NCBI GenBank assembly: GCA_031272805.1
Contig: JAISTC010000148.1
Coordinates: 1 to 44,879 of the forward strand
Reading direction: 5' to 3'
DNA length: 44,879 nucleotides
Source: Propionibacteriaceae bacterium
GTDB taxonomy: Bacteria; Actinomycetota; Actinomycetes; Propionibacteriales; Propionibacteriaceae
Notes under the pieces: model-generated
The model's input: only the letters and a program-made list of their open reading frames with translations
What the model was told of the DNA's origin: nothing
Databases searched by the model: none
Program-made: the position numbers and the translations under genes
Shown here: one piece after another, positions 19,096 to 29,499 of the stretch
Position numbering within the stretch: position 1 is the stretch's first letter
Layout: each line of letters begins with the position of its first letter

Positions 19096-20784
19096 ATGTC
19101 CTCACCATCGAGCCCCCTGTCCGCCCCCTCTGCCTTCGATGAACAAGGCACGTTTGCCGATCTCGGCGTCGCCCAGGCCATCGTCGACTCGCTCACCCTG
19201 GCCGGCTTCGCCTACCCGTTCCCCATCCAGAACCTCGCCATCCCGATCGCCCTCCAGGGCTCCGACCTGATCGGCCAGGCCCGGACCGGCACGGGCAAGA
19301 CGCTGGCCTTCGGCATCCCCATCCTCCAGAACATCTCGCTCCCCGGCGACGCCGGCTTCGACCCGGCGGTCCGCGCCAAGCCGCAGGCACTCGTGCTCTG
19401 CCCGACGCGCGAACTGGCGCTCCAGGTCACGGGCGACCTCGAGGTCGCCGGGCAGGGGCGCGGGGCCAAGGTCCTGACCGTCTACGGCGGCGTCGGCTAC
19501 GAGCCGCAGTTGGACAGCCTGGCGGACGGCGTCGACGTCGTCATCGGGACGCCCGGGCGCATCATCGACCTGATGGACCGCGGCTCGCTCCAACTGGACG
19601 CGGTCAAGATCCTCGTCCTGGACGAGGCCGACGAGATGCTCGACCTGGGCTTCCTGCCGGACGTCGAGCGGATCCTGGCGCATGTGCCGTCGGAGCGGCA
19701 GACGATGCTGTTCTCGGCCACGATGCCGTCGGCCATCGTGTCGCTGGCGCGGGCCCACCTCCACCAGCCCATCAACATCCGCGCCGAGGCCTTCGACGAG
19801 CAGATGACGGTCCCGGAGACGACTCAGTTCGTCTACCAGGCCCACGACCTCGACAAGCCGACGATCGTCGGCAAGCTGCTCCAGTCCCCCGCCGCCAGCC
19901 GGGTGATGATCTTCTGCCGCACCAAGCGGGGCGTCCAGCGGCTGACGGACGACCTCGTGGACCGCGGTTTCAAGGCCACGTGCATCCACGGCGACCTCTC
20001 CCAGATCGTCCGCGAGCGCGCCCTGGCGAAGTTCCGCGAGGGCAAGGCGCAGGTCATCGTGGCGACGGACGTGGCGGCGCGCGGCATCGACGTCGAGGGC
20101 GTGACCCACGTCATCAACTACGACTGCCCGGACGACGAGAAGACGTACGTCCACCGGATCGGCCGGACGGGCCGGGCCGGGCGCGAGGGTATCGCCGTGA
20201 CGTTCGTCGACTGGACCGACGTGACGCGCTGGAAGCTCATCAACAAGGCGCTCGACCTCGACTTCGACACCCCGCTGGAGGCCTATTCGACCACGCCCCA
20301 GCTCCTGGCGGAGCTGGAGATTCCCGAGGGCGCGACCGGCCGGCTGGTCGACGCGCCGGTCCGGCCGCGCGCCGACCGGGGCGACCGCGACCGGGATCGG
20401 GATCGGCGCGGTGGGCGCGACCGGGACCGGGGTGGCCGAGGCGAGCGCGACCGCGGCGGGCGCCGCGGCGAGGACCGCGAGGGCCGCGCGGGCCGTGACG
20501 CCCAGCGAAGCCAGCGCACGCGGACCCGGCGCCGCAACGGCGTCGTCGTCACGCCGGACGCCAGTGCGGCGGCCACGCCCGCGGCCCCGGCTGTGGCCGC
20601 GGCGCCGGCCACGGTGACGACCGATGCGCCGGAGGCGGTCAAGACCGGCCGGCGCCGTCGCGCGCGCCAGCGCACGGCCGAGGAGACCGCGCCGACGACC
20701 ACTCCCGCCGCCCCCACGGACACGACCAGCAGCGCCTCCCGGCGCCGCCGCCGCAGAAGGGCCCCCAAGGAAGCCGCGGAGTAG
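19096..20784 (+). CDS. DEAD-box RNA helicase with basic Arg/Asp/Gly-rich tail
   Basis: ARTGTGKTLAF, PTRELALQV, DEADEML, SAT, ARGIDVEGVTHVINYD, HRIGRTGRAGREG. Confidence 0.95.
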   Translation: MSSPSSPLSAPSAFDEQGTFADLGVAQAIVDSLTLAGFAYPFPIQNLAIPIALQGSDLIGQARTGTGKTLAFGIPILQNISLPGDAGFDPAVRAKPQALVLCPTRELALQVTGDLEVAGQGRGAKVLTVYGGVGYEPQLDSLADGVDVVIGTPGRIIDLMDRGSLQLDAVKILVLDEADEMLDLGFLPDVERILAHVPSERQTMLFSATMPSAIVSLARAHLHQPINIRAEAFDEQMTVPETTQFVYQAHDLDKPTIVGKLLQSPAASRVMIFCRTKRGVQRLTDDLVDRGFKATCIHGDLSQIVRERALAKFREGKAQVIVATDVAARGIDVEGVTHVINYDCPDDEKTYVHRIGRTGRAGREGIAVTFVDWTDVTRWKLINKALDLDFDTPLEAYSTTPQLLAELEIPEGATGRLVDAPVRPRADRGDRDRDRDRRGGRDRDRGGRGERDRGGRRGEDREGRAGRDAQRSQRTRTRRRNGVVVTPDASAAATPAAPAVAAAPATVTTDAPEAVKTGRRRRARQRTAEETAPTTTPAAPTDTTSSASRRRRRRRAPKEAAE

Positions 20785-20795
20785 GCGCTACCCCG

Positions 20796-22799
20796 TCATC
20801 CGGGCGAGGCCGCGCCGTCGTCGTGGCGCAGCTCGATGCTGATCTCGTCGGCGTCCAGCTCCTCCAGGGCTTCCTTCAGCAGCTCCGAGTCGTAGGTGCC
20901 TTCCGAGCGGGCGGCCAGCAGCGCCATGCGCATGGCGCGGACGGCGCCGAGCCGCAGCTCCCACATCTCCGCCTGGTCCGCCCGGTGCGCCAGTTGCTCC
21001 TCGGTCAGCTCGACCGCCTCGGACCGCGTCAGCGCCTCGTCCGCCTCGTCGGCGGGCGCGGTCGGAGTGACGGACAGGACGTCGAACACGGTGGCGACCG
21101 CCTGGTCGCCGAACGGCTCGCCCGTCGAACGGCGCAGGTCCGGGTCCAGGAGATACGTCCGCGCGGCCCGCGCCAGCCGGCGTTGCAGCTTGTCGCGGGC
21201 GACCGCCTCGGCCACGGGGTCGTGGCCGGTGAGGTGGGCCCAGCGCAGGAGCATGGGCAGCGTCCCGGCCTGGACGATGAGGCTCGTGGCCGCCACGATG
21301 AACGCCACGAGGATGAGGCTGGCGCGGAACGGCAGCGCCGGGCCGTCCTCCCACAGGGTCTCCGGCAGCGCCTGGGCGCCGGCCAGCGTGACGACGCCGC
21401 GCATCCCCGCCCAGACCAGGACCGAGCCCTCGCGCCAGCCGAACGGCCGGGCCGCCAGGTAGTCGACGTCGCCGACGAGGCGGCGCACGCGCCGCAGCGC
21501 CCGCGTCGCCTGACCCGCCGTCCCCGCCGACCCGGCCGAGCCACCCGAGCCCGCCGAGCCAACCGAGCCCGCCTCCCGCGTGACCCCTCCCCCGCCGGCC
21601 CGCCGGGCGGCCAGTTCGGCGTGCAATTGCGCCACGCGCGCCTGGCGGCCGAAGCCGGCGGCCGCCGCCTGCATCGCCTTCTGCTGCTTCTTGGCCAGCC
21701 GTTTCGCCTTGGCCTGGAGCAATTCGACCAGGGGCGCGACGAAGATGAGCCGGACGAGCAGGACCATGAGGCCGGCGCCGAGGGCGACGCCGACGATGGC
21801 GAGGCCGCTGGCCCGCTGGTCGCGGACGTCGATCAGGTGCTTGACCTGGAGGCCCATGATGAGGAAGACCGCGCCCTCGAGGAGGAACTCGACGGTCTCC
21901 CACGTGTGGCCCTGCGCGATCCGGTTGGCGGCCGAGACGTGCTTGGGGCCGCCCTGGCCGTTGATCAGCCCGGCCACGACGGCGGCGACGAGGCCGGAGC
22001 CGCCGAGGTGCTCGGCGGGGATGTAGGCGGCGAAGGAGATGAGGAAGGTCACGAGGATGCCGAGCGCCGGCTCGCGGACCTTGGACGAGATCCACAGCCC
22101 GAGCCGGCCGACGACCGCGCCGACGACGACGGCGGTGACGACGAGCCAGGCGAAGCGCTCGGCGATCCACGGCGCGGTCACGGTGGCGCCCGGCGTCAGC
22201 CAGGGCAGGTTGTCCGCCAGGAAGCCCGGCACCTCGGTCTCCGAGACGACCCCGCCCGCGGCCAGCGCCGTCGTCATGACGGCCAGGGCCGTCGCGTCGT
22301 TGATGAGCGCCTCGCCCTCGAGGATCGTGACGAGCCGGTGCGGCGAGCCCAGCCGTTCGACGATGCCGACGGCGACCGCGTCGGTCGGCGAGAGGATCGC
22401 CCCGACCGCGATGCAGATGGCGATCGGGACCTCGAGGCCGGCCAGCCCGAGGAGCCAGTGGAGGCCGAGGCCGACGACGACGGCCGTCAGCGCCACGAGG
22501 ACGACGGAGAGGCCGGAGATGGCAGTGAAGTCACGCCGGAAGTCCATCGCCGGCATCGACACGGCCGCCGAGTAGAGCAGCGGCGGGAGGACGCCCTGGA
22601 GGATCAGGGCGGGCGGGAACTCGGGCGCGTCGCCGCCGAGGAAGAACGACACGGCCACGCCCAGCGCGACCAGCAGGAGCGGCGAGGGGATGGACAGGCG
22701 CTTGGCGAGGCCGGCGCAGGCGGCGATGGCGAAGGCGGCGAGGAACCCGGCGATGAGGTTGTTGCCGAGCAGTTCGTGCGCGAATTCGGTGAAATCCAT
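20796..22799 (-). CDS. CPA1-type Na+/H+ antiporter (NhaP-like)
   Basis: FPPALILQGVLPPLLYSAA, GAILSPTDAVAV, EGEALINDATALAV, WAGMRGVVTLAGAQALP. Confidence 0.92.
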   Translation of the reverse strand: MDFTEFAHELLGNNLIAGFLAAFAIAACAGLAKRLSIPSPLLLVALGVAVSFFLGGDAPEFPPALILQGVLPPLLYSAAVSMPAMDFRRDFTAISGLSVVLVALTAVVVGLGLHWLLGLAGLEVPIAICIAVGAILSPTDAVAVGIVERLGSPHRLVTILEGEALINDATALAVMTTALAAGGVVSETEVPGFLADNLPWLTPGATVTAPWIAERFAWLVVTAVVVGAVVGRLGLWISSKVREPALGILVTFLISFAAYIPAEHLGGSGLVAAVVAGLINGQGGPKHVSAANRIAQGHTWETVEFLLEGAVFLIMGLQVKHLIDVRDQRASGLAIVGVALGAGLMVLLVRLIFVAPLVELLQAKAKRLAKKQQKAMQAAAAGFGRQARVAQLHAELAARRAGGGGVTREAGSVGSAGSGGSAGSAGTAGQATRALRRVRRLVGDVDYLAARPFGWREGSVLVWAGMRGVVTLAGAQALPETLWEDGPALPFRASLILVAFIVAATSLIVQAGTLPMLLRWAHLTGHDPVAEAVARDKLQRRLARAARTYLLDPDLRRSTGEPFGDQAVATVFDVLSVTPTAPADEADEALTRSEAVELTEEQLAHRADQAEMWELRLGAVRAMRMALLAARSEGTYDSELLKEALEELDADEISIELRHDDGAASPG

Positions 22800-22888
22800 G
22801 GCGTGCGTTCCTCAAGCGGAGATGACACAACCCTAGCGTGGCGCGGGCGCTGTCTGGAAGCGCTCTCGGCCGTGCCACAATGGCCGCC

Positions 22889-24091
22889 ATGCGCCGGTAC
22901 CTGATCGCGTGGCGAACCCCTGGGGTACGGCGGTTCGTGGTGCCCGGGTTCATCGCCCGGTTCCCCGGCGCGATGACCGGCATCGCCCTGACCCTCATGA
23001 TCTCCGGCTTCTACGGCGAGTACACGCTGGCGGGCATCGTGACGGCCGTCCACACGGTCGCGTTCGCCGTCGGCGCCCCGGTCTGCGGCCGCCTCATCGA
23101 CCGGTTCGGCCAGACCCGCGTCGGCTACCCGCTGATCGCGCTGTTCACGGCCGCGGCGGCCGGGCTGACGGCGGCGGCCTGGCTCCACGCGCCCTGGCCG
23201 GTGCTGGCGGGCTGCGCGATCGTGACGGGGTCGACGTCGTTCCCGATCGGCCCCCTGACGCGGTCGCGCTGGAGCCACGTGCTCCAGAACTCCCCCATCC
23301 TCCAGCCGGCGTTCGCGCTGGAATCGATGCTGGACGACGTGGCGTACATCGTGGCGCCGACCTTCGCCACGGTCTCCGCCACCCTCGCCTGGCCCCGCCT
23401 CGGCGTCCAGCCCGCGGCCGGCGTCATCCTCCTCCTCGTCCTCCTCGTCGGCAGCGGTTCGTTCTTCCTGGCCCAGCGGGCGAGCGAGCCGCCGGTGGCG
23501 GACCGCCGGCGGGGCTCGGCCATCCGCTACCCGGGGGTCGCGGTCGTGGCGGTCGTGTTCATCGGCGTCGGCCTCCAGTTCGGGGCCAACAACATCACGA
23601 TGGTGGCGATGTGCGAACACCTCGGCCGCAAGGCGTGGGCCGGGCCGATCATGGCGGCGGGCTCCTTGGCGTCGATGCTCGGGGCGCTGTGGTACGGGGC
23701 GCGGCCGTGGCGGAGCCCCCTGTGGCAGCGGTTCGTCATCGGCCTGCTGTTCGTCGCCGGGACCGCGCTGCTGTTCCTCGTGGCCTTCGAGTACTGGTCG
23801 CTGGCGGTCGTCAGCTTCCTGTCCGGCTTCGCCATCTCGCCCAGCTTCGTCAACGGCAACTCCCTGATCGAGCGGCTGGTCCCGAGCGAGAACCTGACCG
23901 AGGGCCTGACGTGGATCGGCACAGCCCTGGGCATCGGCATGGCCGCGGGCGCCGGGCTGGCCGGCCGCATGGTCGACGCCCACGGTGCCCACTCGGGCTA
24001 CTGGGTCCTGGCCGCCGGCGCCGTGCTAGCCATGCTGATCGCAGTCGCCAGCGGCCGCCTCCTCTCCCGCCAACCCACCCTGCGCCCGTGA
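22889..24091 (+). CDS. MFS transporter
   Basis: Multiple TM helices, GRLIDRFGQTRVGYP MFS loop 2-3 motif. Start uncertain (22838, 22880 or 22889). Confidence 0.85.
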   Translation: MRRYLIAWRTPGVRRFVVPGFIARFPGAMTGIALTLMISGFYGEYTLAGIVTAVHTVAFAVGAPVCGRLIDRFGQTRVGYPLIALFTAAAAGLTAAAWLHAPWPVLAGCAIVTGSTSFPIGPLTRSRWSHVLQNSPILQPAFALESMLDDVAYIVAPTFATVSATLAWPRLGVQPAAGVILLLVLLVGSGSFFLAQRASEPPVADRRRGSAIRYPGVAVVAVVFIGVGLQFGANNITMVAMCEHLGRKAWAGPIMAAGSLASMLGALWYGARPWRSPLWQRFVIGLLFVAGTALLFLVAFEYWSLAVVSFLSGFAISPSFVNGNSLIERLVPSENLTEGLTWIGTALGIGMAAGAGLAGRMVDAHGAHSGYWVLAAGAVLAMLIAVASGRLLSRQPTLRP

Positions 24092-24199
24092 CCTGAGGCA
24101 CGAGCCCAGGCCATGGGGTCGGGCACGGTGGCTACGGAGCGAGGAACGAGCGACAGCCACCGGGCCCGACACCGTGGCCGACCCCACACACCCCCGGCG

Positions 24200-24272
24200 G
24201 AGGTATCTGACGCCGCCGCCCGGGCTCCTCCGTCGCCAAGGCCGCGGCATCAGACACCTCCGCCTCACCACC
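24200..24272. repeat. Dispersed intergenic palindromic element, copy 2
   Basis: GAGGTATCTGACGCCGCCGCCCGGGCTCCTCCGTCGCCAAGGCCGCGGCATCAGACACCTCCGCCTCACCACC. Confidence 0.8.
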
Positions 24273-24614
24273 TACCGTGGCCGCCACACACCCGGACAGA
24301 TTCTGGTTGTTGCGCCGAAAATGCCCCCCTTTCCCCCGCCTGGACGGCGGTTTATCACGCCCCGGGGAAAGATTTTCGGAAAGTTCAACCAAGCTGCCCG
24401 CGGCCGCTGTCACGGTCACGCCGTCCGTCCGCGTCTGCGGTCACGAGCGCGCATCAATGGTCCGAACTTGCGGCACTATCAGGGACCATGACCGGCAGAC
24501 GCGGTCACGCCACAACCCCGCCGAATGACAAGCCGCCTTTACAGTTGCGTTACAATTAGCGTCATTCCTCGGACACGGTTGGAAAAACGCCCGCGGTCCG
24601 GTTTAATCACCTCC

Positions 24615-25040
24615 ATGACGAAACTGCGGATTCGGGACGCCGCCACGTTTCTCGGGGTCAGCGACGACACAGTGCGCCGCTGGACCGACTCCGGCGCCTT
24701 GCCCTCCGAGCTCGACGACGCCCACCGCAAGGTCGTGGACGGCGTCGCGCTGGCGGAGTTCGTGCGCTCGCACTCGACCTCCGTGACCGACCCGTCGCCG
24801 GTCCTGCGCTCGGCCCGGAACCGTTTCGTCGGCCTGGTCACGTCCGTGACATCCGACCTGGTCATGTCCCAGGTCGAACTCCAGGCCGGCCCGTTCCGGG
24901 TCGTGTCGCTCATGAGTACCGAGGCCGTCCGGGAACTCGACCTGAAACCCGGCGACCTGGCCGTGGCCGTCGTCAAGGCGACCACCGTCATCATCGAAAC
25001 CCCAGCCTCAACCCCCACGTCCAAGGAGGACACCCCATGA
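24615..25040 (+). CDS. Excisionase/MerR-type HTH + TOBE (Mop-like) domain regulator
   Basis: RIRDAATFLGVSDDTVRRWTDSG HTH followed by SARNRFVGLVTSVTSDLVMSQVELQAGPFRVVSLMSTEAVRELDLKPGDLAVAVVKATTVII molybdate-binding Mop fold. Confidence 0.85.
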   Translation: MTKLRIRDAATFLGVSDDTVRRWTDSGALPSELDDAHRKVVDGVALAEFVRSHSTSVTDPSPVLRSARNRFVGLVTSVTSDLVMSQVELQAGPFRVVSLMSTEAVRELDLKPGDLAVAVVKATTVIIETPASTPTSKEDTP

Positions 25041-25909
25041 CTCCGATCACCCAACCACGACTCCGCGCCCGCTTCCTGCCGCTCTGCCTCGGCCTCGCGG
25101 CTAGCCTCGGGCTGGCCGCCTGCGGCGGCTCGGCCGGTTCCACCACGTCCAGCAGCGCGCCCCCGTCCAGCGCCGCCGCCACCACCGCCCAGGCCCCGGC
25201 CACCAGCGCCGCCGCGGCCACCCCGACCCCGGCTGAGGCCACGTTGACCGTCTACGCCGCCGCGTCCCTGACCGCCACGTTCACCGACCTCGGCGCCCAG
25301 TTCGAGGCCGTCCATCCCGGCGTCACGGTGACCTTCAACTTCGCCGGCTCCTCCGACCTGGCCGCCCAGATCATCGAGGGCGCCCCGGCCGACGTGTTCG
25401 CGTCCGCCGACGAGAACAACATGTCGAAGGTGACCGCGGAGAACTTGATCGCCGGGGCGCCGGTGCTGTTCGCCACGAACAGCCTGATGATCGCCGTCCC
25501 GCCGGACAACCCGGGCGGTGTGACGTCCCTGGCGGATCTCACCAACCCGGACCTGGCCGTCGTCGTCTGCGCGCCCGAGGTGCCCTGCGGCGCCGCCGCG
25601 GTCAAGGTCGAGGGGATCGCCGGGATCGACATCCAGCCGGTGTCGGAGGAATCGAAGGTCACGGACGTGCTGGCCAAGGTCAGTTCCGGCGACGCGGACG
25701 CGGGGCTGGTGTACTCGACGGACGTCCAGGGGGCCAACGGCGCGGTCGTCGGCATCGCGTTCCCCGAAGCGGCCCAGGCGGTCAACAACTACCCGATCGG
25801 CGTCGTGGCGAACGCGCCCCAGGCCGCGCTGGCCCAGGAGTTCGTCGACTTCGTGACGGGCCCGACGGGTGCGGCGGTCCTGGCCGCCGCGGGCTTCGGG
25901 CAACCGTGA
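25037..25909 (+). CDS. modA: Molybdate-binding periplasmic lipoprotein ModA
   Basis: [56 protein letters not shown]; lipobox LAACG; start overlaps upstream stop. Confidence 0.93.
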   Translation: MTPITQPRLRARFLPLCLGLAASLGLAACGGSAGSTTSSSAPPSSAAATTAQAPATSAAAATPTPAEATLTVYAAASLTATFTDLGAQFEAVHPGVTVTFNFAGSSDLAAQIIEGAPADVFASADENNMSKVTAENLIAGAPVLFATNSLMIAVPPDNPGGVTSLADLTNPDLAVVVCAPEVPCGAAAVKVEGIAGIDIQPVSEESKVTDVLAKVSSGDADAGLVYSTDVQGANGAVVGIAFPEAAQAVNNYPIGVVANAPQAALAQEFVDFVTGPTGAAVLAAAGFGQP

Positions 25910-25928
25910 CTCCCCTGACAACCGTCCG

Positions 25929-26735
25929 ATGAGCCGGCGCCGTGACCCGGTCGGCCTGCCGGGAGGGGTGTACGCGCTCGCGCTGGTGGGCGCGGGCCTG
26001 ATCCTCCTCCCGCTGGCCGCCCTGGTCACGCGCGTCGACTGGCCCAACTTCTGGCCGCTCGTGACGTCCGAGGCGTCGCGGGCGGCCTTCCTCCTGAGCG
26101 TGAAAACGTCCGGGACGGCGACGTGCCTCTGCGTCCTGCTGGGCATCCCGATGGCCCTCGTCCTGGCCCGCGCCCGCTTCCCCGGCCAGTCGGTCGTCCG
26201 CGCGCTCGTCCTGCTGCCCCTCGTCCTGCCGCCCGTCGTCGGCGGCCTCGCCCTCCTCTACACCTTCGGCCGCCGCGGCCTCCTCGGCCGCCACCTCGAG
26301 GTCATGGGCCTCCGCATCGCGTTCTCGACCACCGCCGTCGTCCTGGCCCAGACCTTCGTCGCCCTGCCCTTCCTCGTCCTGTCGCTGGAAGGGGCGCTGC
26401 GGATGCTGCCGCGCCACTACGAGGAGGTGGCCGCCACGCTCGGGGCCGGCCGCTGGGCGATGCTGTGGCACATCACGCTCCCCCTGGTCCTGCCCGGGTT
26501 GACGTCGGGGCTGGTCCTGTCGTTCGCCCGCGCCTTGGGCGAGTTCGGGGCGACGCTGACGTTCGCGGGGAGCCTCCAGGGCGTGACGCGGACGCTACCC
26601 CTGGAGATCTACCTGGAACGCGAGTCCGACCCCGACGCGGCCGTGGCCCTCTCCCTCATCCTGGTAGCGGTCGCCCTGGCCGTCGTCGGCCTGGCCACCC
26701 GCCGCGCCACGGCCAACTCAGACCCCGGCGACTAG
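25929..26735 (+). CDS. modB: Molybdate ABC permease ModB
   Basis: [71 protein letters not shown]. Confidence 0.92.
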   Translation: MSRRRDPVGLPGGVYALALVGAGLILLPLAALVTRVDWPNFWPLVTSEASRAAFLLSVKTSGTATCLCVLLGIPMALVLARARFPGQSVVRALVLLPLVLPPVVGGLALLYTFGRRGLLGRHLEVMGLRIAFSTTAVVLAQTFVALPFLVLSLEGALRMLPRHYEEVAATLGAGRWAMLWHITLPLVLPGLTSGLVLSFARALGEFGATLTFAGSLQGVTRTLPLEIYLERESDPDAAVALSLILVAVALAVVGLATRRATANSDPGD

Positions 26736-26864
26736 AAGGCCGGCCCAGGCCGAGGTATCAGGCTCCCTAGGCCGAGGTGTCAGGCTCCCCCGCCCTGGCG
26801 AGGAACGAGCCCAGGCGGGGGCACCTGATACCGCGGCCGACCCCACACACAACCCCCACCGGCC

Positions 26865-26938
26865 GAGGTATCTGACGCCGCCGCCCGGGCTCCTTCGTCG
26901 CCAAGGCCGCGGCATCAGACACCTCCGCCTCACCACCC
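26865..26938. repeat. Dispersed intergenic palindromic element, copy 3
   Basis: GAGGTATCTGACGCCGCCGCCCGGGCTCCTTCGTCGCCAAGGCCGCGGCATCAGACACCTCCGCCTCACCACC, almost identical to copy 2. Confidence 0.8.
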
Positions 26939-26949
26939 AGGCCGCGGCA

Positions 26950-27315
26950 TCAGGCGGGTTCCAGCGTGTATGCCGGGTTGAATACCACCAGGCGGCCTCG
27001 GTCCGCCACGGCGCGGCCCGTCACGCGGAGCCGGCGCCCCGGCTCGATCCCGGGGACACCGGACCGGCCCATCCACACGAGCGTGAGCGTCCCCGTGGCG
27101 TCGGCCAGCCCGGCCTCGAACCACGGGCCCCCGGGCTCCGCCACGACCGCCGTGTCCACCACCTGGCCGCGCACGTCGACGCGGCAGCGCGCCGTCACCC
27201 GGCCGATCGGCGCGGGCCCGGCCGGGGCGTCGGGGGCGTCGTCGGACGGCGGCTCGTCGTCGGACCGGACCAACCGGTCGAGCGCGCGCCGCCAGAAACC
27301 GGGCTGATCGCTCAC
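26950..27315 (-). CDS. OB-fold nucleic-acid-binding-like protein
   Basis: GRVTARCRVDVRGQVVDTAVV..FEAGLADATGTLTLVWMGRSGVPGIEPGRRLRVTGRA; sits next to the DUF3710 gene. Confidence 0.75.
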   Translation of the reverse strand: MSDQPGFWRRALDRLVRSDDEPPSDDAPDAPAGPAPIGRVTARCRVDVRGQVVDTAVVAEPGGPWFEAGLADATGTLTLVWMGRSGVPGIEPGRRLRVTGRAVADRGRLVVFNPAYTLEPA

Positions 27316-28088
27316 CGCTGCTCCGGCGGGTGCAGGGCCACGGGCGTGCCGGGCACCTGCGCGACGTCGCCCCGGCGGACGATGAGGTTGCGGAAGAACT
27401 CGCCCAGTTCGGCGGCCGGGCCCCGGTCCGCCGTGTCGAGCGCCGCCTTACCGAGGAGCCGGGCGTGGAGGAGCCAGCGCGGCCCGTGGACCAGCCAGTC
27501 GCGCAACTTCAGTTGCGCCTGCTGGCCGTCCGGTCCGGTCACGGGCATGACCCGCCGCAGTTCGGTCCCGAACGGGCCCTCCGCGATCTGGGCTTCCCCG
27601 CCGGCCTGGGCGGTCTCCTCCAGGAGGTGATGGCGCCACTCCGCCACGAACCCCTCGGTCCCGGGCGCGGCCAGGACGGAGACCTGGAGCGCGGAGTCGC
27701 CGGCGGCCACGATCAACGTATCGGCCTGCTTGGTCTTCTGGTCGACAACGAGCTGGATCTTGAGGTCCGGCTCGGGCGTCACGATCAGCGCGCCCAGGTC
27801 GACGCGCGCGATGTCGTCGGCGTCGAAGTCGACCTCGTCAATGTCGAACGGGCCGTCGGCCCGCCAATCCTGGGCGAAGTCGAGCTCCTCCCACTCGTCC
27901 GCCGGCTCGCGCCGCGGCGGCGCGTCCTCGCCGTCGTCGCCGTCGTAGTCGTCACGCTCGCCGCTGTCGTCATCGTCATCGTCGAACTCGTCGTCATCGA
28001 GCTCGTCGTCGAGCTCGTCGTCGTCCGGGCCGTCGAAAGCCTCGGGCTCGGCCGCGTCCTTGTGGCGCCGGAAAATCACGCTGTTCAC
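27312..28088 (-). CDS. DUF3710 family protein
   Basis: [49 protein letters not shown]...[11 protein letters not shown]; acidic N-terminus. Confidence 0.88.
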   Translation of the reverse strand: MNSVIFRRHKDAAEPEAFDGPDDDELDDELDDDEFDDDDDDSGERDDYDGDDGEDAPPRREPADEWEELDFAQDWRADGPFDIDEVDFDADDIARVDLGALIVTPEPDLKIQLVVDQKTKQADTLIVAAGDSALQVSVLAAPGTEGFVAEWRHHLLEETAQAGGEAQIAEGPFGTELRRVMPVTGPDGQQAQLKLRDWLVHGPRWLLHARLLGKAALDTADRGPAAELGEFFRNLIVRRGDVAQVPGTPVALHPPEQR

Positions 28089-28612
28089 TCTCCCAGGGTC
28101 GGATGGTTCGGGTCCCGGTGGTCCGGGTTTGGTTCGTCCGGGTCAACGCTACGCCACATCGTGACGCCGCCGGTCGAGCCGTAGCCGCCCGCGCCCCGGG
28201 CGGTGTCATCCAGCTCCGCCACCTCGGCGAAGTCGGCTTGCTCGACGCGCTGGATGACGAGCTGGGCGATGAGGTCGCCGCGGTGCAGCTCAATCGGCGT
28301 CGTCCGGTCCGTGTTGAGGAGCGCGACCTTGATCTCGCCGCGGTAGCCCGCGTCGATCGTGCCGGGCGCGTTGACGATCGTCAGGCCGGCGCGCGCCGCC
28401 AGGCCGGAGCGGGGGTGGACGAGGCCGGCGTAGCCGGGCGGGATGGCCAGCGCCAGGCCGGTCCCGACCAACGCCCGCTCGCCCGGCGCCAGCGTGACGT
28501 CGCTAGCCGCGGCCAGGTCGGCGCCCGCGTCGCCCGGGTGCGCGTAGCGCGGCAGCGGCGCGTCGGGGTCGAGCCGCCGCACTTCGACGCGGACCGCGCT
28601 AGAGTCCGTCAT
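28085..28612 (-). CDS. dut: dUTP diphosphatase
   Basis: [71 protein letters not shown]. Confidence 0.95.
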   Translation of the reverse strand: MTDSSAVRVEVRRLDPDAPLPRYAHPGDAGADLAAASDVTLAPGERALVGTGLALAIPPGYAGLVHPRSGLAARAGLTIVNAPGTIDAGYRGEIKVALLNTDRTTPIELHRGDLIAQLVIQRVEQADFAEVAELDDTARGAGGYGSTGGVTMWRSVDPDEPNPDHRDPNHPTLGE

Positions 28613-28662
28613 GATCCGTCCCCTCCGTCTTAGGATGAAGCCCACGACCCCAAGGAGGACCC

Positions 28663-28893
28663 ATGGACAAGGTCATCGTCAACAAAATGTACACAGCCGT
28701 CGCCAACGTCCTGTTCGCGACGGTGGGCGAGTTCCTCATCCACCGCGGCTGGGAGGCCGTGACCCATACCGCCCCGCCGGACATCAAAGACCCCGACACC
28801 TCCGTCAAGCGCCTCGCCACGTGGTTGGCCCTGTCCGCGGCGACGGCCGCCGCGGCCAGCGTCATCGCGTCCCGCACCACGCTCAAGAAATAG
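28663..28893 (+). CDS. DUF4235-family small membrane protein
   Basis: [34 protein letters not shown]...; AAGGAGG RBS upstream. Confidence 0.75.
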   Translation: MDKVIVNKMYTAVANVLFATVGEFLIHRGWEAVTHTAPPDIKDPDTSVKRLATWLALSAATAAAASVIASRTTLKK

Positions 28894-28953
28894 CGCCCAC
28901 GCCTCGGCGGCGCGGGCTCCGAGCGTGTGACCTGGTGGGCCACATGACCGCGC

Positions 28954-29250
28954 CTACACGCAGTCGACGCAGTACGGCAGCCCGTTCTTGGTCGCGGCGA
29001 TCTGGGACCGGTGTTTGACGAGGAAACAGCCCGCGCACGTGAACTCGTCCGCCTGGCGCGGCAGCACGCGGACGGTCAGCTCCTCGTGGGAGAGATCGGC
29101 GCCCGGCAACTCGAATGTTTCGGCGGCTTCGGCTTCGTCTTCGTCGACCTTGCCCGAATTTTTGTCGTTGCGGCGTGACTTGAGCTCCTCGATGCTGTCT
29201 TCACCGATTTCCTCGTCTGACTTACGGGGGGCGTCGTAGTCGGTCGCCAT
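28954..29250 (-). CDS. DUF4193 family protein
   Basis: MATDYDAPRKSDEEIGEDSIEELKSRR...DEFTCAGCFLVKHRSQIA...YCVDC zinc-binding signature. Confidence 0.92.
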   Translation of the reverse strand: MATDYDAPRKSDEEIGEDSIEELKSRRNDKNSGKVDEDEAEAAETFELPGADLSHEELTVRVLPRQADEFTCAGCFLVKHRSQIAATKNGLPYCVDCV

Positions 29251-29499
29251 CATCACCTTCCTGGTTGCGCAGACAAGGCCCTTGTGTACCACATCGGACC
29301 CCATCGATCCACCCCGCGGGCGGACGGACGTGGATTGTAGCGTCTCGGACAAGGCGTCACGACCGCACTCGTCCGCCCGCGTCAAGTCACGGGATCTGGG
29401 TCACGCGCGGCGCGGGCGGCGGCGGGACGGGCCGAGTTCCACTAAGTTGGGTGGCAGTATGAGTGCCTGTATGAGTGCGACGACTCCGTGGGAGACCTG

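Noticed and set aside
20340-20560. Arg/Asp/Gly repeats in the helicase tail as a novel domain
   Set aside because: Basic disordered tails are usual for DEAD-box helicases of this group.
20823-22904. 693-aa antisense ORF over the Na+/H+ antiporter
   Set aside because: Low-complexity composition, no motif; the antiporter on the minus strand is unambiguous.
27955-28035. TCGTCGTCATCG-rich tract as a possible microsatellite
   Set aside because: It encodes the acidic Asp/Glu stretch of DUF3710, a common feature of that family; no exact regular period.
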